From Planctomycetota bacterium (GTDB taxonomy: Bacteria; Planctomycetota; Phycisphaerae; FEN-1346; JAACEH01), in NCBI GenBank assembly GCA_016935955.1, contig JAFGPY010000089.1, positions 1 to 15,133 on the forward strand: 15,133 nt of DNA. The letters are read 5' to 3'. The notes below the pieces were generated by a model that was not told where the DNA came from, did no database searches, and saw only the letters and a list, made by a program, of their open reading frames with translations. Both the position numbers and the translations under genes were made by a program. Positions 1 through 8,339 of the stretch are shown here, piece by piece (the stretch's first letter is position 1; each line of letters starts with the position of its first letter).

Positions 1-2145
1 AAGGACAAGGGCCGCAAGTACCTGGTCGTCGGCGAGGGGCTGCACCTGACCGACGACGCCCGGGTCTTCTGCCTGGACGTGACCGCCAGCGAGCGCGAGC
101 GCGACGGCGTCAAGCTCTGGTCCTACCGCACGGGCAGCCACGTCGAATCGTCGCCGTGTGTCGCGGGTGGCAAGGTCTTCATCGGCGCCGGCGACGACGG
201 GCTCTATTGCTTCGCCCTCGACGGCGACGGCCAGGGCAACGCCAAGGTGCTCTGGCACTTGCCGGGCCCCAGGAGCGAAGGCGTCGCCGAAGGGGCGACC
301 GTCTATCCCGACTGCGAGACTTCGCCGGTCTACTACAAGCCCGAAGGCGCCGACAAGGGCGTGGTCTGCTTCGGCCTGGGCATCGGCGGCCACGCGGTCG
401 TCTGTGTGGACGAGGACGGCGCCGAGCAGTGGCGCGTCGAGGCCCCGTACCCCGTCTTCGGCAGCCCGTCGATCGCCGACGGCAAGATGTACGTCGGCCT
501 GGGTCACGGCGACTTCGTCAATACGGCCGAGCAGGTGCAGAGCAACCTGCGGGTCAAGTTGAAGGAGCAGGGCAAGAGCGAGCAGGAGATCGAGGCCGAG
601 GCCTCGAAGATCTATCCCGTCGGCGAGGTCTGGTGCATCGACCTGGCCACGCACGCCGTGGACTGGAAGGTCCCCGTGGGCCGCGTGGTGCTCGGCTCCG
701 TGGCCGTGGACGGCGACTTCATCTACTTCGGTTCACGCGACGGGCAGCTCTACCGCGTGACGACCGACGGCAAACAGGTCCGCAAGTGGAATGCCCACGC
801 CCCGATCATCACCTCGCCGTCCGTGGCCAAGGACCACGTCTACATCGTGACGACGGCCGGCGACCTGTACGGCCTGGACAAGAAGACCATGGAGATGACC
901 TGGAACGTCTCGCTGAACAGCGAGGTGTTCAGTTCTCCGGTCGTGGCCCGTGGGCACGTCTACGTCGGCACGACCGCCAACGGACTGATGTGCGTCGGGC
1001 AACCGAGCGGGCAGCAGAAGACCGCCGGGTGGCCGGGCTCGCTTGGCGGGCCGGGCGACTCCGGATGGATCGACGGCAGCCTGTTGGCCAATCGCGGCGG
1101 CTACGCGTGGGGCTACGTGGGCGAGGCTTCGGGCGACGGGCAAACACCCGCGCCGCCGACGATCAAGGCTCCTGCGGCCGCACTGGGCAACGCCCTCTTC
1201 GTCGGCCTCAGCCGCGACGGCAAGCACGGTCTGGCCAAGCTGGCGTGCGGCGACGATCTGGGCGACGGCGCCGCCGTGAAGCAGCACTGGTTCGTCGAGT
1301 GCGCCAACCCGATCAGCCTGTCGGCCGCCGCTTCGGAGGCGGCCGTCTTCTTCGTGGACGGCGCCATGGGCGACAGCAACCGCGCCCTGCGGTGCGTCGA
1401 TCCGGCCGGCGGCAACGTTCTGTGGCAGCATCCGGTGGCGTCTGATGCCGGCGGGCAGATCGTCCTCGGCGGCGACAACCTTCTGGTCGCCGACACGGCC
1501 GAAGGGCTGACCTGCCTGGACATTTCCTCGCCGGCCGCAAAGACAGTGCGCTGGCAGGCCAAGGTCGGCTCCTGCGTCGGCATGGCCTTGCCGATTGACG
1601 GCGTGGTGATGACCGTCGTGGCCAATCCGGCGCAGTGGATCGTGCTGGACGGTGTGGACGGTTCGGTACTGCTGCGACGCCCGTTGCCTTCGGCGCCGAC
1701 GACGGGACCGGTGTACGCCTCCGGCCGCACGTGGATCGGCCAGGGCGACGGGCTTATCGGCTGCAGTCTGCAAGCGGGCGAGGCCGACGTGAAGGTGTCG
1801 TGCGGCAGCGTGGCGGGATCGCTGGCCACGGGCGGCGACCGCCTGGCCTGCAAGACGGCCGACCGGGCGATTGTCGTCATCGACACGACGACGGGCAAAG
1901 AGGTGGTTCGCATCGACGACGCCCTGGGCGACCTGCCGCCGATGCTGACCGACGACGCGCTGCTCTACGTGGCCGAAGGCGCCATCCGCTATTACGATCT
2001 GAAGCTGAACGAGGGCAGCCAGTGGGCGATCATCCGCAGTTCGTTCCCGGGCAACCTGACGTCGCCGATGATCATGGTCGATTCGCATGTGTTCTTTGCA
2101 ACGGATAAAAAGGGACTGGTATGCATGAAACCAAGGAAGCGCTGA
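1..2145 (+). CDS. PQQ-like beta-propeller repeat protein, 5' end missing
   Basis: The frame is open from base 1, so the true start lies outside the window; 714 codons are visible. The protein is built from repeated blades of the form 'SSPCVAGGKVFIGAGDDGLYC', 'GSPSIADGKMYVG', 'TSPSVAKDHVYIVTTAGDLY' and 'SSPVVARGHVYVGTTANGL'. These are the PQQ-binding-like (BamB/quinoprotein type) beta-propeller signature. The length allows two propellers, with a Gly/Pro-rich linker near codons 350-395. A charged helical insertion sits near codons 173-208. No PQQ-dehydrogenase catalytic motif or CxxCH haem site is visible, so a binding or scaffold role is more likely than an oxidoreductase. Any signal peptide would be upstream of the window. 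The last 25 bases overlap the phosphotransferase gene, so the two are probably co-translated. The fold is confident; the function is unknown. Confidence 0.85.
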   Translation, partial: KDKGRKYLVVGEGLHLTDDARVFCLDVTASERERDGVKLWSYRTGSHVESSPCVAGGKVFIGAGDDGLYCFALDGDGQGNAKVLWHLPGPRSEGVAEGATVYPDCETSPVYYKPEGADKGVVCFGLGIGGHAVVCVDEDGAEQWRVEAPYPVFGSPSIADGKMYVGLGHGDFVNTAEQVQSNLRVKLKEQGKSEQEIEAEASKIYPVGEVWCIDLATHAVDWKVPVGRVVLGSVAVDGDFIYFGSRDGQLYRVTTDGKQVRKWNAHAPIITSPSVAKDHVYIVTTAGDLYGLDKKTMEMTWNVSLNSEVFSSPVVARGHVYVGTTANGLMCVGQPSGQQKTAGWPGSLGGPGDSGWIDGSLLANRGGYAWGYVGEASGDGQTPAPPTIKAPAAALGNALFVGLSRDGKHGLAKLACGDDLGDGAAVKQHWFVECANPISLSAAASEAAVFFVDGAMGDSNRALRCVDPAGGNVLWQHPVASDAGGQIVLGGDNLLVADTAEGLTCLDISSPAAKTVRWQAKVGSCVGMALPIDGVVMTVVANPAQWIVLDGVDGSVLLRRPLPSAPTTGPVYASGRTWIGQGDGLIGCSLQAGEADVKVSCGSVAGSLATGGDRLACKTADRAIVVIDTTTGKEVVRIDDALGDLPPMLTDDALLYVAEGAIRYYDLKLNEGSQWAIIRSSFPGNLTSPMIMVDSHVFFATDKKGLVCMKPRKR

Positions 2146-4907
2146 GCGGATCGCGCATGATCTACTTCTTCGGCGACAGTACGTGCGAGGGAGATCCGAA
2201 GCGCAAGGACATTCTGGGCGGCAAGGGTTCCAGCCTGGCCGCCATGAGCTGCGCGGGGCTGCCCGTACCGCCGGGATTCACGATCGCGATTCCCTGTTGC
2301 CGCCATTACCACGAGCACAACGGCCACTGGCCCGACGGGCTCGAGGGCGAGTTGCGGGCCTACATGGCGCGGCTGGAGAAGTGCACGGGCCTGGTCTTCG
2401 GCGAGGGGAAGACCCCGTTGTTGGTCTCGGTCCGCAGCGGCGCCGCCCAGTCAATGCCCGGCATGATGGACACGATTCTGAATTGCGGTCTGCATCCCGG
2501 CCTGGCCGCGCACGTGGCCGACAAGGCCCGGTTCTGGTCGGTCTACGCCGCATTCATCCAGCAGTTCGCCAACACCGTGGCCCACATTCCGATCCCGGCC
2601 TTTGACGAGGTGGCCGACGGGCTGGCCCAGAAGGCCGACTTCGAGCAGGCCATGGCCGAGGCCTACATCGGCCTCTACGAACGCGAGTCGGGCAAGCGGT
2701 TTCCGACGACGGCCTGGGACGCCCTCTGCCAGTGCGTCAATGCCGTCTTCGAGTCGTGGAACAACGAGCGGGCCAACATCTATCGCAAGTCGCACGGCCT
2801 GGAGAATCTCGAAGGCACCGCCGTCAACGTGCAGTCGATGTTCAACTCGCGCGTCTCGGGCATCGCCTTCACGGCCAACCCCGCGAAGCCGTCGGCCGAC
2901 GAGATCGTCATCGAGAGTTCCTACGGCCTGGGCGAATCGATCGTCTCGGGCGACGTCACGCCCGACCGTTTCGTGCTGGACTCCAAGACGCTGGCCATCA
3001 AGGAGACCGCCCTGGGCCGCAAGGACCACGTCATGACCGGTCTGCAGGCCGACAGCGAGGACGAGACGTTCGATCCCGATGCGGCTTCGCTGACGGAGGA
3101 GCAGGTGCTGGAGGTCGGGCGGATCGCCCTGAACGTCGAGAAGTACTTCGGCTTCCCCGTGGACATCGAATGGGGTCTGGCCAACGGGCGGTTCTCGCTG
3201 CTGCAATCGCGAGCCGTGCGCGGCCTCGACGTGGCTCGTGACGCGGAGGTCGGTCGCCTGGAGGAGATCGCGCGGCTGAAGGAGATCGTGGCCCGGTCGC
3301 GCTCCAAGAGCAAAGTCTGGATCGTCCATAACCTGGCCGAGACGCTCGAAAAGCCTAAGCCGCTGACCTGGGACATCATCCGCGGCTTCATGAGCGGCAA
3401 CGGCGGTTTCGGGCAGATGTACAAGGACTTCGGTTACCGGCCGAGCGAGCAGGTCTGCGAAGAAGGATTCCTGGAACTGATCTGCGGCCGCATTTACGCC
3501 GATTCGGACCGCACGGCCGCATTGTTCTGGGAGGGCATGCCCTTTGAGTACGATCACCAGGAGGTGCTGGCCAACCCGCGTCTGCTGGAGGCGGCGCCGA
3601 CGAAGTTCGAGGCCGACCGCGCGGACGAGAAGTTCCTGCTGCGTTTGCCCGGGACGCTGATGGCCATGCTGCGATCGAGCCGCACGATGAAGAAGGCCCG
3701 CCGCAACGCGGTCCAGGTCTTCGAGCACGAGCAGTTGCCGACCTTCCGCGAGTACCTGAGCGAGAAGCGTGAACAGAACCTCTGGGAGATGTCGACCGAG
3801 GCCGTCATCGCCGAGCTGCGCGACCGTATCCGTCGCGTGCTGACCGATTTCGGTAAGGAGTCGCTCAAGCCGGGTTTCTTCGGCGGCTGCGCCCGGGCCG
3901 AACTCGAAACGCTGCTGACGCAGATTCTCGGGCCGATGGAAGGCGAGAAGATGACCCAGGTGCTGACCTCGGGCCTGGAGGGCGATTCGACCGTCGAGCA
4001 GAACGCCATGCTCTTCCGCGTCGCCCAGGGCAAAGACACCATGGACGAGTTCATCAACCGCTACGGACACCGTGCCGTCGGCGAGATGGAACTCGCCAAT
4101 CCGCGCTGGCGCGAGGACGACAGCTACGTGCGGCAGATTGTCGAGAACCAGGACGTCGAGGAGGACCATTCCCCCGCGACCCTGCACAAGCGCAATGCCG
4201 AGCGCCGCGAGGAGACCTTGCGACAGCTGCCCGAACTGCTGGCCGAATCGGGCGGCAGTTCGATGCGCGAGGAAGTCGAGGATCTGGCTCGCGAGGCCCA
4301 GGTGCTGCTGCCGTACCGCGAGATCGGCAAGCATTACCTGATGATGGGCTACGAGCTGATTCGCCAGGCGATTCTCGAACTGGGCAGCCGCTGGACGATC
4401 GGCGACGACGTGTTCTACCTGTATTTGGAGGAGTTGCCGCTGTTCGAGAGCGACCGCGAGCGGCTGGTATCGCTGATCGGCAAACGCAAGGTCCGCTGGC
4501 AGTCGGCCCAGCGGCTCGATCTGCCCGACGTGGTCGGCAGCGAGGAACTGGACGTCCTGGGCCTGCCGCGGCAGATCGAGGCAGCCAGCGAGATGGACGC
4601 CCTGTCGCTGTCGGCCGGCATCTTCACCGGCACAGCGCGGATCGTCTTCGATCCGGGCGACGCCAAGGACCTCGGCGACTCGTGCGTCCTGGTCTGCCCG
4701 AGCACCGACCCGAGTTGGACGGCCCTGTTCACCAAGATCAGGGGCCTGATCGTGGAGCGCGGCGGCGTGTTGTCGCACGGGGCCATCACGGCCCGCGACT
4801 TCAGCATTCCGGCCGTCGCCTGTCCGAGCGCGACGCAAATCATTCGCGACGGGGCCAAGGTCCGCGTGGACGGCGACCGCGGTCACGTGACGATTATCGA
4901 GGAGTGA
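2121..4907 (+). CDS. PPDK/PEP-synthase-like phosphotransferase lacking the PEP/pyruvate barrel
   Basis: This 928-residue protein belongs to the dikinase/rifampin-phosphotransferase superfamily. Residues about 14-120 resemble the PPDK nucleotide-binding domain: 'GGKGSSLAAM', 'GLPVPPGFTI', 'LLVSVRSGAAQSMPGMMDT' with Arg105. Residues about 230-365 look more like PEP synthase or RPH: 'SGIAFTANP', 'YGLGESIVSGDVTPDRFVLD', 'DIEWGLANGRFSLLQSRAV'. A mostly helical region of about 430 residues follows. The protein ends in the swivelling phosphohistidine domain, 'GGVLSHGAITARDFSIPAV', with His886 the expected phosphocarrier. PPDK and PpsA continue into a TIM barrel that binds PEP/pyruvate; here the protein stops 42 residues after that His. 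The order therefore matches rifampin phosphotransferase, and the middle region should bind the acceptor. ATG 2121 has an AGGGA site 5 bases upstream; ATG 2157 is an alternative start. The acceptor is unknown, and antibiotic resistance should not be assumed. Confidence 0.88.
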   Translation: MHETKEALSGSRMIYFFGDSTCEGDPKRKDILGGKGSSLAAMSCAGLPVPPGFTIAIPCCRHYHEHNGHWPDGLEGELRAYMARLEKCTGLVFGEGKTPLLVSVRSGAAQSMPGMMDTILNCGLHPGLAAHVADKARFWSVYAAFIQQFANTVAHIPIPAFDEVADGLAQKADFEQAMAEAYIGLYERESGKRFPTTAWDALCQCVNAVFESWNNERANIYRKSHGLENLEGTAVNVQSMFNSRVSGIAFTANPAKPSADEIVIESSYGLGESIVSGDVTPDRFVLDSKTLAIKETALGRKDHVMTGLQADSEDETFDPDAASLTEEQVLEVGRIALNVEKYFGFPVDIEWGLANGRFSLLQSRAVRGLDVARDAEVGRLEEIARLKEIVARSRSKSKVWIVHNLAETLEKPKPLTWDIIRGFMSGNGGFGQMYKDFGYRPSEQVCEEGFLELICGRIYADSDRTAALFWEGMPFEYDHQEVLANPRLLEAAPTKFEADRADEKFLLRLPGTLMAMLRSSRTMKKARRNAVQVFEHEQLPTFREYLSEKREQNLWEMSTEAVIAELRDRIRRVLTDFGKESLKPGFFGGCARAELETLLTQILGPMEGEKMTQVLTSGLEGDSTVEQNAMLFRVAQGKDTMDEFINRYGHRAVGEMELANPRWREDDSYVRQIVENQDVEEDHSPATLHKRNAERREETLRQLPELLAESGGSSMREEVEDLAREAQVLLPYREIGKHYLMMGYELIRQAILELGSRWTIGDDVFYLYLEELPLFESDRERLVSLIGKRKVRWQSAQRLDLPDVVGSEELDVLGLPRQIEAASEMDALSLSAGIFTGTARIVFDPGDAKDLGDSCVLVCPSTDPSWTALFTKIRGLIVERGGVLSHGAITARDFSIPAVACPSATQIIRDGAKVRVDGDRGHVTIIEE

Positions 4908-4911
4908 GGCT

Positions 4912-5751
4912 ATGGGTTCATTTCTTGACACGTTGAACACCGCGCTGATGTCGATCGGCGATCCGCTGCTGGGCTGGCTGCTGAAGATGCCGCGCAGCGC
5001 GGCCCTGTTCATTATCGCCATCGGCACGGCGCTGATCCTGACCGTGGTGCGCCTGTGGACGACCAACCAGGATCTGCTCGGCCGCTGCAAGAAGGACAAG
5101 GACCGGTTGAAGCAACTGACGCGCGAGGCCAAGAAGGCCGGCGACAAGGACGCCGTGGCCCGCTACCGGGCGACCGTCGGGCAGATCGGCATGAAGACCA
5201 TGAAGGCCGAGGGCAAGCCGCTGCTGGCCTCGATCGTGCCGATCGCCATCCTGGCCTGCTGGGCCTGGGCGCGGATCGCCTACGTGGCCCCGACGCCCGG
5301 CGAGCCGGTCGGCGTGAGCGTCTACTTCCCCCCGGCGGCCATCGGTCACCTGGTGCACGTCGTGCCGCAGGACGGCCTGGAGGCCGAGACCGGCTGGATT
5401 CAGAAGGTGGTCCAGGACGTGGACCCCGACGGCAACGTGGTCAACAACGGCGTGGCCCACTGGCAGATCAAGGCCGCCCGGCGGGACGGGCCCTACAAGC
5501 TGGAGTTCCGCTACGCCGGCAAGACGTTCACCAAGGACCTGATCGTCGACGGTCGCAAGTACGCCGAGCCGATCACGTTCTACGAGGACAACGCCCCGGC
5601 CATCTGCGCCGAGCTGAAGATGGAGGAGTTCAAGCTCTTCGGCATCATCCCGGGTCTGCCGTCGATCGGCATGCAGGCCTGGATGGTGGGCTACCTGGTG
5701 ATCGTCCTGCCGTTTTCGTTCCTGCTGAAGCCGATGCTGCGCATCCACTGA
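4912..5751 (+). CDS. EMC3/TMCO1 (DUF106) family membrane protein, Oxa1/YidC superfamily
   Basis: The 279-residue protein has the DUF106/EMC3 layout. A first membrane helix lies at about 29-48 and is followed by 'RLWTTNQDLLGRCKKDKDRL' and a long charged, probably coiled-coil segment (about 50-100). A second helix lies at about 104-124 and a third at about 255-274, ending 'LPFSFLLKPMLRIH'. Between helices 2 and 3 is a soluble, beta-rich stretch of about 125 residues, which should face outward if the coiled coil is cytoplasmic. Archaeal and eukaryotic members usually have only a short loop there. Family members are membrane-protein insertases or related factors; activity here is inferred from family membership. 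The start has a GAGGAGTGAGG ribosome site. The gene begins 4 bases after the phosphotransferase stop, so it belongs to the same operon. Assignment rests on topology and the helix-coiled-coil-helix pattern. Confidence 0.75.
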   Translation: MGSFLDTLNTALMSIGDPLLGWLLKMPRSAALFIIAIGTALILTVVRLWTTNQDLLGRCKKDKDRLKQLTREAKKAGDKDAVARYRATVGQIGMKTMKAEGKPLLASIVPIAILACWAWARIAYVAPTPGEPVGVSVYFPPAAIGHLVHVVPQDGLEAETGWIQKVVQDVDPDGNVVNNGVAHWQIKAARRDGPYKLEFRYAGKTFTKDLIVDGRKYAEPITFYEDNAPAICAELKMEEFKLFGIIPGLPSIGMQAWMVGYLVIVLPFSFLLKPMLRIH

Positions 5752-5803
5752 TGCCGCCGTGGCGGTGATCGGACATTCGGATGTTCTCGTGCTGACTGAC
5801 GAC

Positions 5804-5839
5804 GCATCGCCTGCCACGGATGGCCGTGACGGGCGACGC
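5804..5839 (+). terminator. Imperfect 16-bp hairpin after the three-gene operon, possible terminator
   Basis: Bases 5804-5819 pair with 5824-5839 around a 4-base loop (ATGG), with two mismatches and one G-T pair. The stem is GC-rich. It is followed by CCTTGTTGG rather than a clear T tract, so it is a poor intrinsic terminator. It could be a terminator, an mRNA-end stabiliser or a leader structure for the lipoprotein gene, whose ribosome site begins 18 bases downstream. The remaining bases of 5752-5868 show only two smaller hairpins, near 5754-5767 and 5771-5786. Confidence 0.45.
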
Positions 5840-5868
5840 CCTTGTTGGACTTACATGAGGAGGCAGCG

Positions 5869-8103
5869 ATGATCCGACGAACGCTGGTTCTGGTCTTACT
5901 GTCCACGGCCGCCGCAGGGTGCCGGCCGGTCGCCCAATGGCCCGATCACGTCATCATGGGCCCGCACACCAGCAGCGTCTCGATGACCGAGGCGACCGTC
6001 GTCTGGGTCACGCCGCCCGGCGCCCAGACCACGGCCGGCCTGTCCCCGAATCAGGGGTTTGAATCCGCGGCGATCAAAGCCGTGCTCGCCGATTCGCCCA
6101 TCAGCGATCGGCCGGAGCGCGTGCACACGCTGAAGCTGTCCCGGCTGATTCCCGGCGCGACGTATCGCTACTTCGTTACCTGCGACGGGCAGACCGTCGA
6201 GGGCCTGTTCCGCACGGCGCCGCCCCGGTGCGCGAAGACGCCCGTTCGGTTCGTCGCCTACGGGGACACGCGGACCTATCCCGAGAGGCACCGCCGTGTC
6301 ATCGACGCCATGGCCCGACAGTTGCCGATCGACTTCGTGCTGCACACGGGCGACCTCGTCGAGAACGGCGATGTCTGGACGAACTGGCCGCGGGACTACT
6401 TCGGCCCGGCCCGCGCGATGCTGGCCCTGTCGACGTGGTGGACGGTGCGCGGCAACCACGAGGGCCAGGGACCGCTGTATCGCGACCTGCTCGCGCTGCC
6501 GGACAACGAGCTGTACTACAGCTTCGATTTCGGCAATGTCCACTGTGCCATGCTCGACAGCTACGTCAACGCGGACCGGTTGCCCGAGGGGCGCGCCGAC
6601 CCGGAGATGGTCCGCTGGCTCGAGCACGACCTGGCGTCCACGAAGGCCGACTGGATCGTCGTCGCCTATCACGAGCCGACCTTCAACATCGGCGGCCACG
6701 GCAGCACATGGGGCCAGTCCGACGTGCTGCCGATCCTCGAGAAGTACGGCGTCGACATCGTCGTGACCGGGCACAGTCACCTTTACGAGCGCTTCAAGCC
6801 GATCGGCCCGCGCGGCGGCAAACCCATCATCCACATCGTCTCGGGCGGCGGCGGGGCGCCGACCTACCCCACGCGGCCGAGTCCGATCCTGGCCCAGGCG
6901 CATTCCACGATCCACTTCTGCCTGTTCGAGGTTTGCGGCAATCATCTGGAGATGACCGTCTTTGACGACTCCGACCGGGTCATCGACAGGCTTTCGCTGG
7001 AGAAGTCGGCGACGCGATCGGTCGGCGTGACCGTCGACGAGTCGGCCGACCCCGCAAGCGGCCTGGCAAGCATCGGCCGGCTGGACGTGGTCCGCTCGCC
7101 CGGCCGCTACCAGGACAGCGTCATGGAGAAGATGATCGAGACCTCCGAGGCCATTGACATGGCGTTCCTGGAGTCGCCGCGACTCTCCGTGGAATACCGC
7201 CGCGTGCCCGAGGCGCAGCGGGACATGACGGTTCATGTCACCATGCAGGACCGTCTGCCGCCGGACGCCGTGGTGCGGTTCACGACGGCCGCCGAGAGCG
7301 GCTGGACGGTCGAGCCTGCTGAGTTCTGGGTCGCCGACGAGCCGTTCGCCCTGAAGGTGCAGCCGCCGGCCAATCTGAAAGTCGGCAAAGGTCGCATCCA
7401 GCCGTCGTTGCGGCTCGGTGTCGCGGTGACCTATCGCGGCAAGACGTACGGGCCGGAGGACCGCACGCCGTCACTGGCTCCGGCGACGACTCGTCTGCTG
7501 ACCCCCGAACCCGTGGCCAGCCTTGTGCGGCGCGCTGCGACGGACATTGTGGTTGACGGGCGGCTGGACGAATGGGCGGCCGTGGCGCCGCTGACAATCC
7601 CGTCCAAGGGCGCCGCCGGCACGATCGCGAAGATGGCCTGGGGGCCGGACGGCCTGTACATAGCCATGAACGTGCGCGATTCGACGATCAAAAGCGACCC
7701 CGGCCGGGTCTGGCAGGCCGACGGCATGGAACTGTTCATCGAGGGCGACTACGCCCGCAGTGACGATGCCCAGAAGAATCCCGCGGCGACGAAGATGTCG
7801 CTCTACCCGCAGCCGGACAAGGGACCGGGTGCGGGCGGAATCGACATGTCCTACGGCCGCTTCAAGGACTCGCCGCAAGTGATCGCCGCGGCCTGGCAGC
7901 CCGTGTCCGGCGGCTACACGATGGAGATCCTGATCCCCACCCGCGTGCTCCGTTCGGCCGCCATGGCGGCGGGCACGAAGATCGGGTTCCACTACGTGCT
8001 CTACGACGACGGGCGGGCGATCGAGAGCTTCGCCGACACCAGGGGCAAATCCGGCGTCTGGCGGACGGGGCTGCACTGGGGAGCGGTGCAACTGGTTAAT
8101 TGA
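5869..8103 (+). CDS. Lipoprotein metallophosphoesterase (purple acid phosphatase-like) with CBM9-like C-terminus
   Basis: The start is ATG 5869, with GAGGAGG 5 bases upstream; a TTG at 5842 lies before that site. The 744-residue product opens with a lipoprotein signal, 'MIRRTLVLVLLSTAAAGC', with Cys18 the expected lipidated residue. Residues about 30-120 form a fibronectin-like domain as found in purple acid phosphatases. The calcineurin-like catalytic domain follows: GDTR at 132-135, GDL at 161-163, GNHE at 195-198, 'YHEP' with His268, and 'GHSHLYERF' starting at 301. These are the di-metal ligands in family order. Residues about 560-744 ('DIVVDGRLDEWAAV', 'WGPDGLYIAMNVRD', 'DGMELFIEGD') match the CBM9-like domain common on exported planctomycete enzymes and may bind carbohydrate. 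It probably removes phosphate from extracytoplasmic phosphoesters, perhaps while attached to polysaccharide. The substrate is unknown. Confidence 0.88.
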   Translation: MIRRTLVLVLLSTAAAGCRPVAQWPDHVIMGPHTSSVSMTEATVVWVTPPGAQTTAGLSPNQGFESAAIKAVLADSPISDRPERVHTLKLSRLIPGATYRYFVTCDGQTVEGLFRTAPPRCAKTPVRFVAYGDTRTYPERHRRVIDAMARQLPIDFVLHTGDLVENGDVWTNWPRDYFGPARAMLALSTWWTVRGNHEGQGPLYRDLLALPDNELYYSFDFGNVHCAMLDSYVNADRLPEGRADPEMVRWLEHDLASTKADWIVVAYHEPTFNIGGHGSTWGQSDVLPILEKYGVDIVVTGHSHLYERFKPIGPRGGKPIIHIVSGGGGAPTYPTRPSPILAQAHSTIHFCLFEVCGNHLEMTVFDDSDRVIDRLSLEKSATRSVGVTVDESADPASGLASIGRLDVVRSPGRYQDSVMEKMIETSEAIDMAFLESPRLSVEYRRVPEAQRDMTVHVTMQDRLPPDAVVRFTTAAESGWTVEPAEFWVADEPFALKVQPPANLKVGKGRIQPSLRLGVAVTYRGKTYGPEDRTPSLAPATTRLLTPEPVASLVRRAATDIVVDGRLDEWAAVAPLTIPSKGAAGTIAKMAWGPDGLYIAMNVRDSTIKSDPGRVWQADGMELFIEGDYARSDDAQKNPAATKMSLYPQPDKGPGAGGIDMSYGRFKDSPQVIAAAWQPVSGGYTMEILIPTRVLRSAAMAAGTKIGFHYVLYDDGRAIESFADTRGKSGVWRTGLHWGAVQLVN

Positions 8104-8143
8104 CGAAACAGCGATATGATCTACTTCTATGAAAGGACAACCT

Positions 8144-8244
8144 GTGCGAAAGATCATTGTCATTGCGAGTGCCGCCGCGTTGTGACGGCCGTGTGGGTGG
8201 GGTGGTGTGCCGCCGAGGTCGGTCGCAAACTCGGCACGCGCTGA
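8144..8244 (+). pseudogene. Frameshifted small single-pass membrane protein (candidate)
   Basis: GTG 8144 has AAAGGA 6 bases upstream; an in-frame ATG at 8129 lies before it. It encodes 'MRKIIVIASAAAL' and then meets TGA at 8183. Adding one base near 8182 continues the frame as 'VTAVWVGWCAAEVGRKLGTR', ending at TGA 8242. The joined product would be a protein of about 34 residues with a positive N-terminus, one membrane helix and a positively charged tail. Both halves fit this so naturally that a one-base deletion, a sequencing error, or a real decayed gene is likelier than chance, though chance is possible at this length. The function is unknown. It follows the lipoprotein gene by 40 bases and could have been transcribed with it. 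Confidence 0.35.
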
Positions 8245-8280
8245 TCGGCTCGCTGTCCCGATAGGCTGTTGCTGGGGTGC

Positions 8281-8307
8281 CATGGTCTGGCCGCAGGCCA
8301 GGCCATG
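8281..8307. repeat. Near-perfect 12-bp palindrome with GCA loop, possible dispersed repeat
   Basis: CATGGTCTGGCC (8281-8292) and GGCCAGGCCATG (8296-8307) pair completely apart from one G-T wobble, around a 3-base loop. There is no T tract on either side. The block GCTGTTGCTGGGGTGC lies just before it. A GC palindrome of this kind in a non-coding gap looks like a dispersed repeat unit; only one copy is present in the window. Confidence 0.45.
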
Positions 8308-8339
8308 AAGACCGTTCATCACGTGCCGGCGCCCATCGC

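Noticed and set aside
2121..4907. Calling the phosphotransferase PpdK, PpsA or a rifampin-resistance gene
   Set aside because: The barrel required by PpdK and PpsA is missing, and nothing visible shows that the middle region binds rifampin. A family-level name is all that is justified.
2451..5147. An 898-codon open frame on the - strand opposite the phosphotransferase
   Set aside because: It is a by-product of GC-rich codon use in the real gene. The product is Arg/Leu/Gln/His-rich with no domain, and the + strand frame has clear catalytic motifs.
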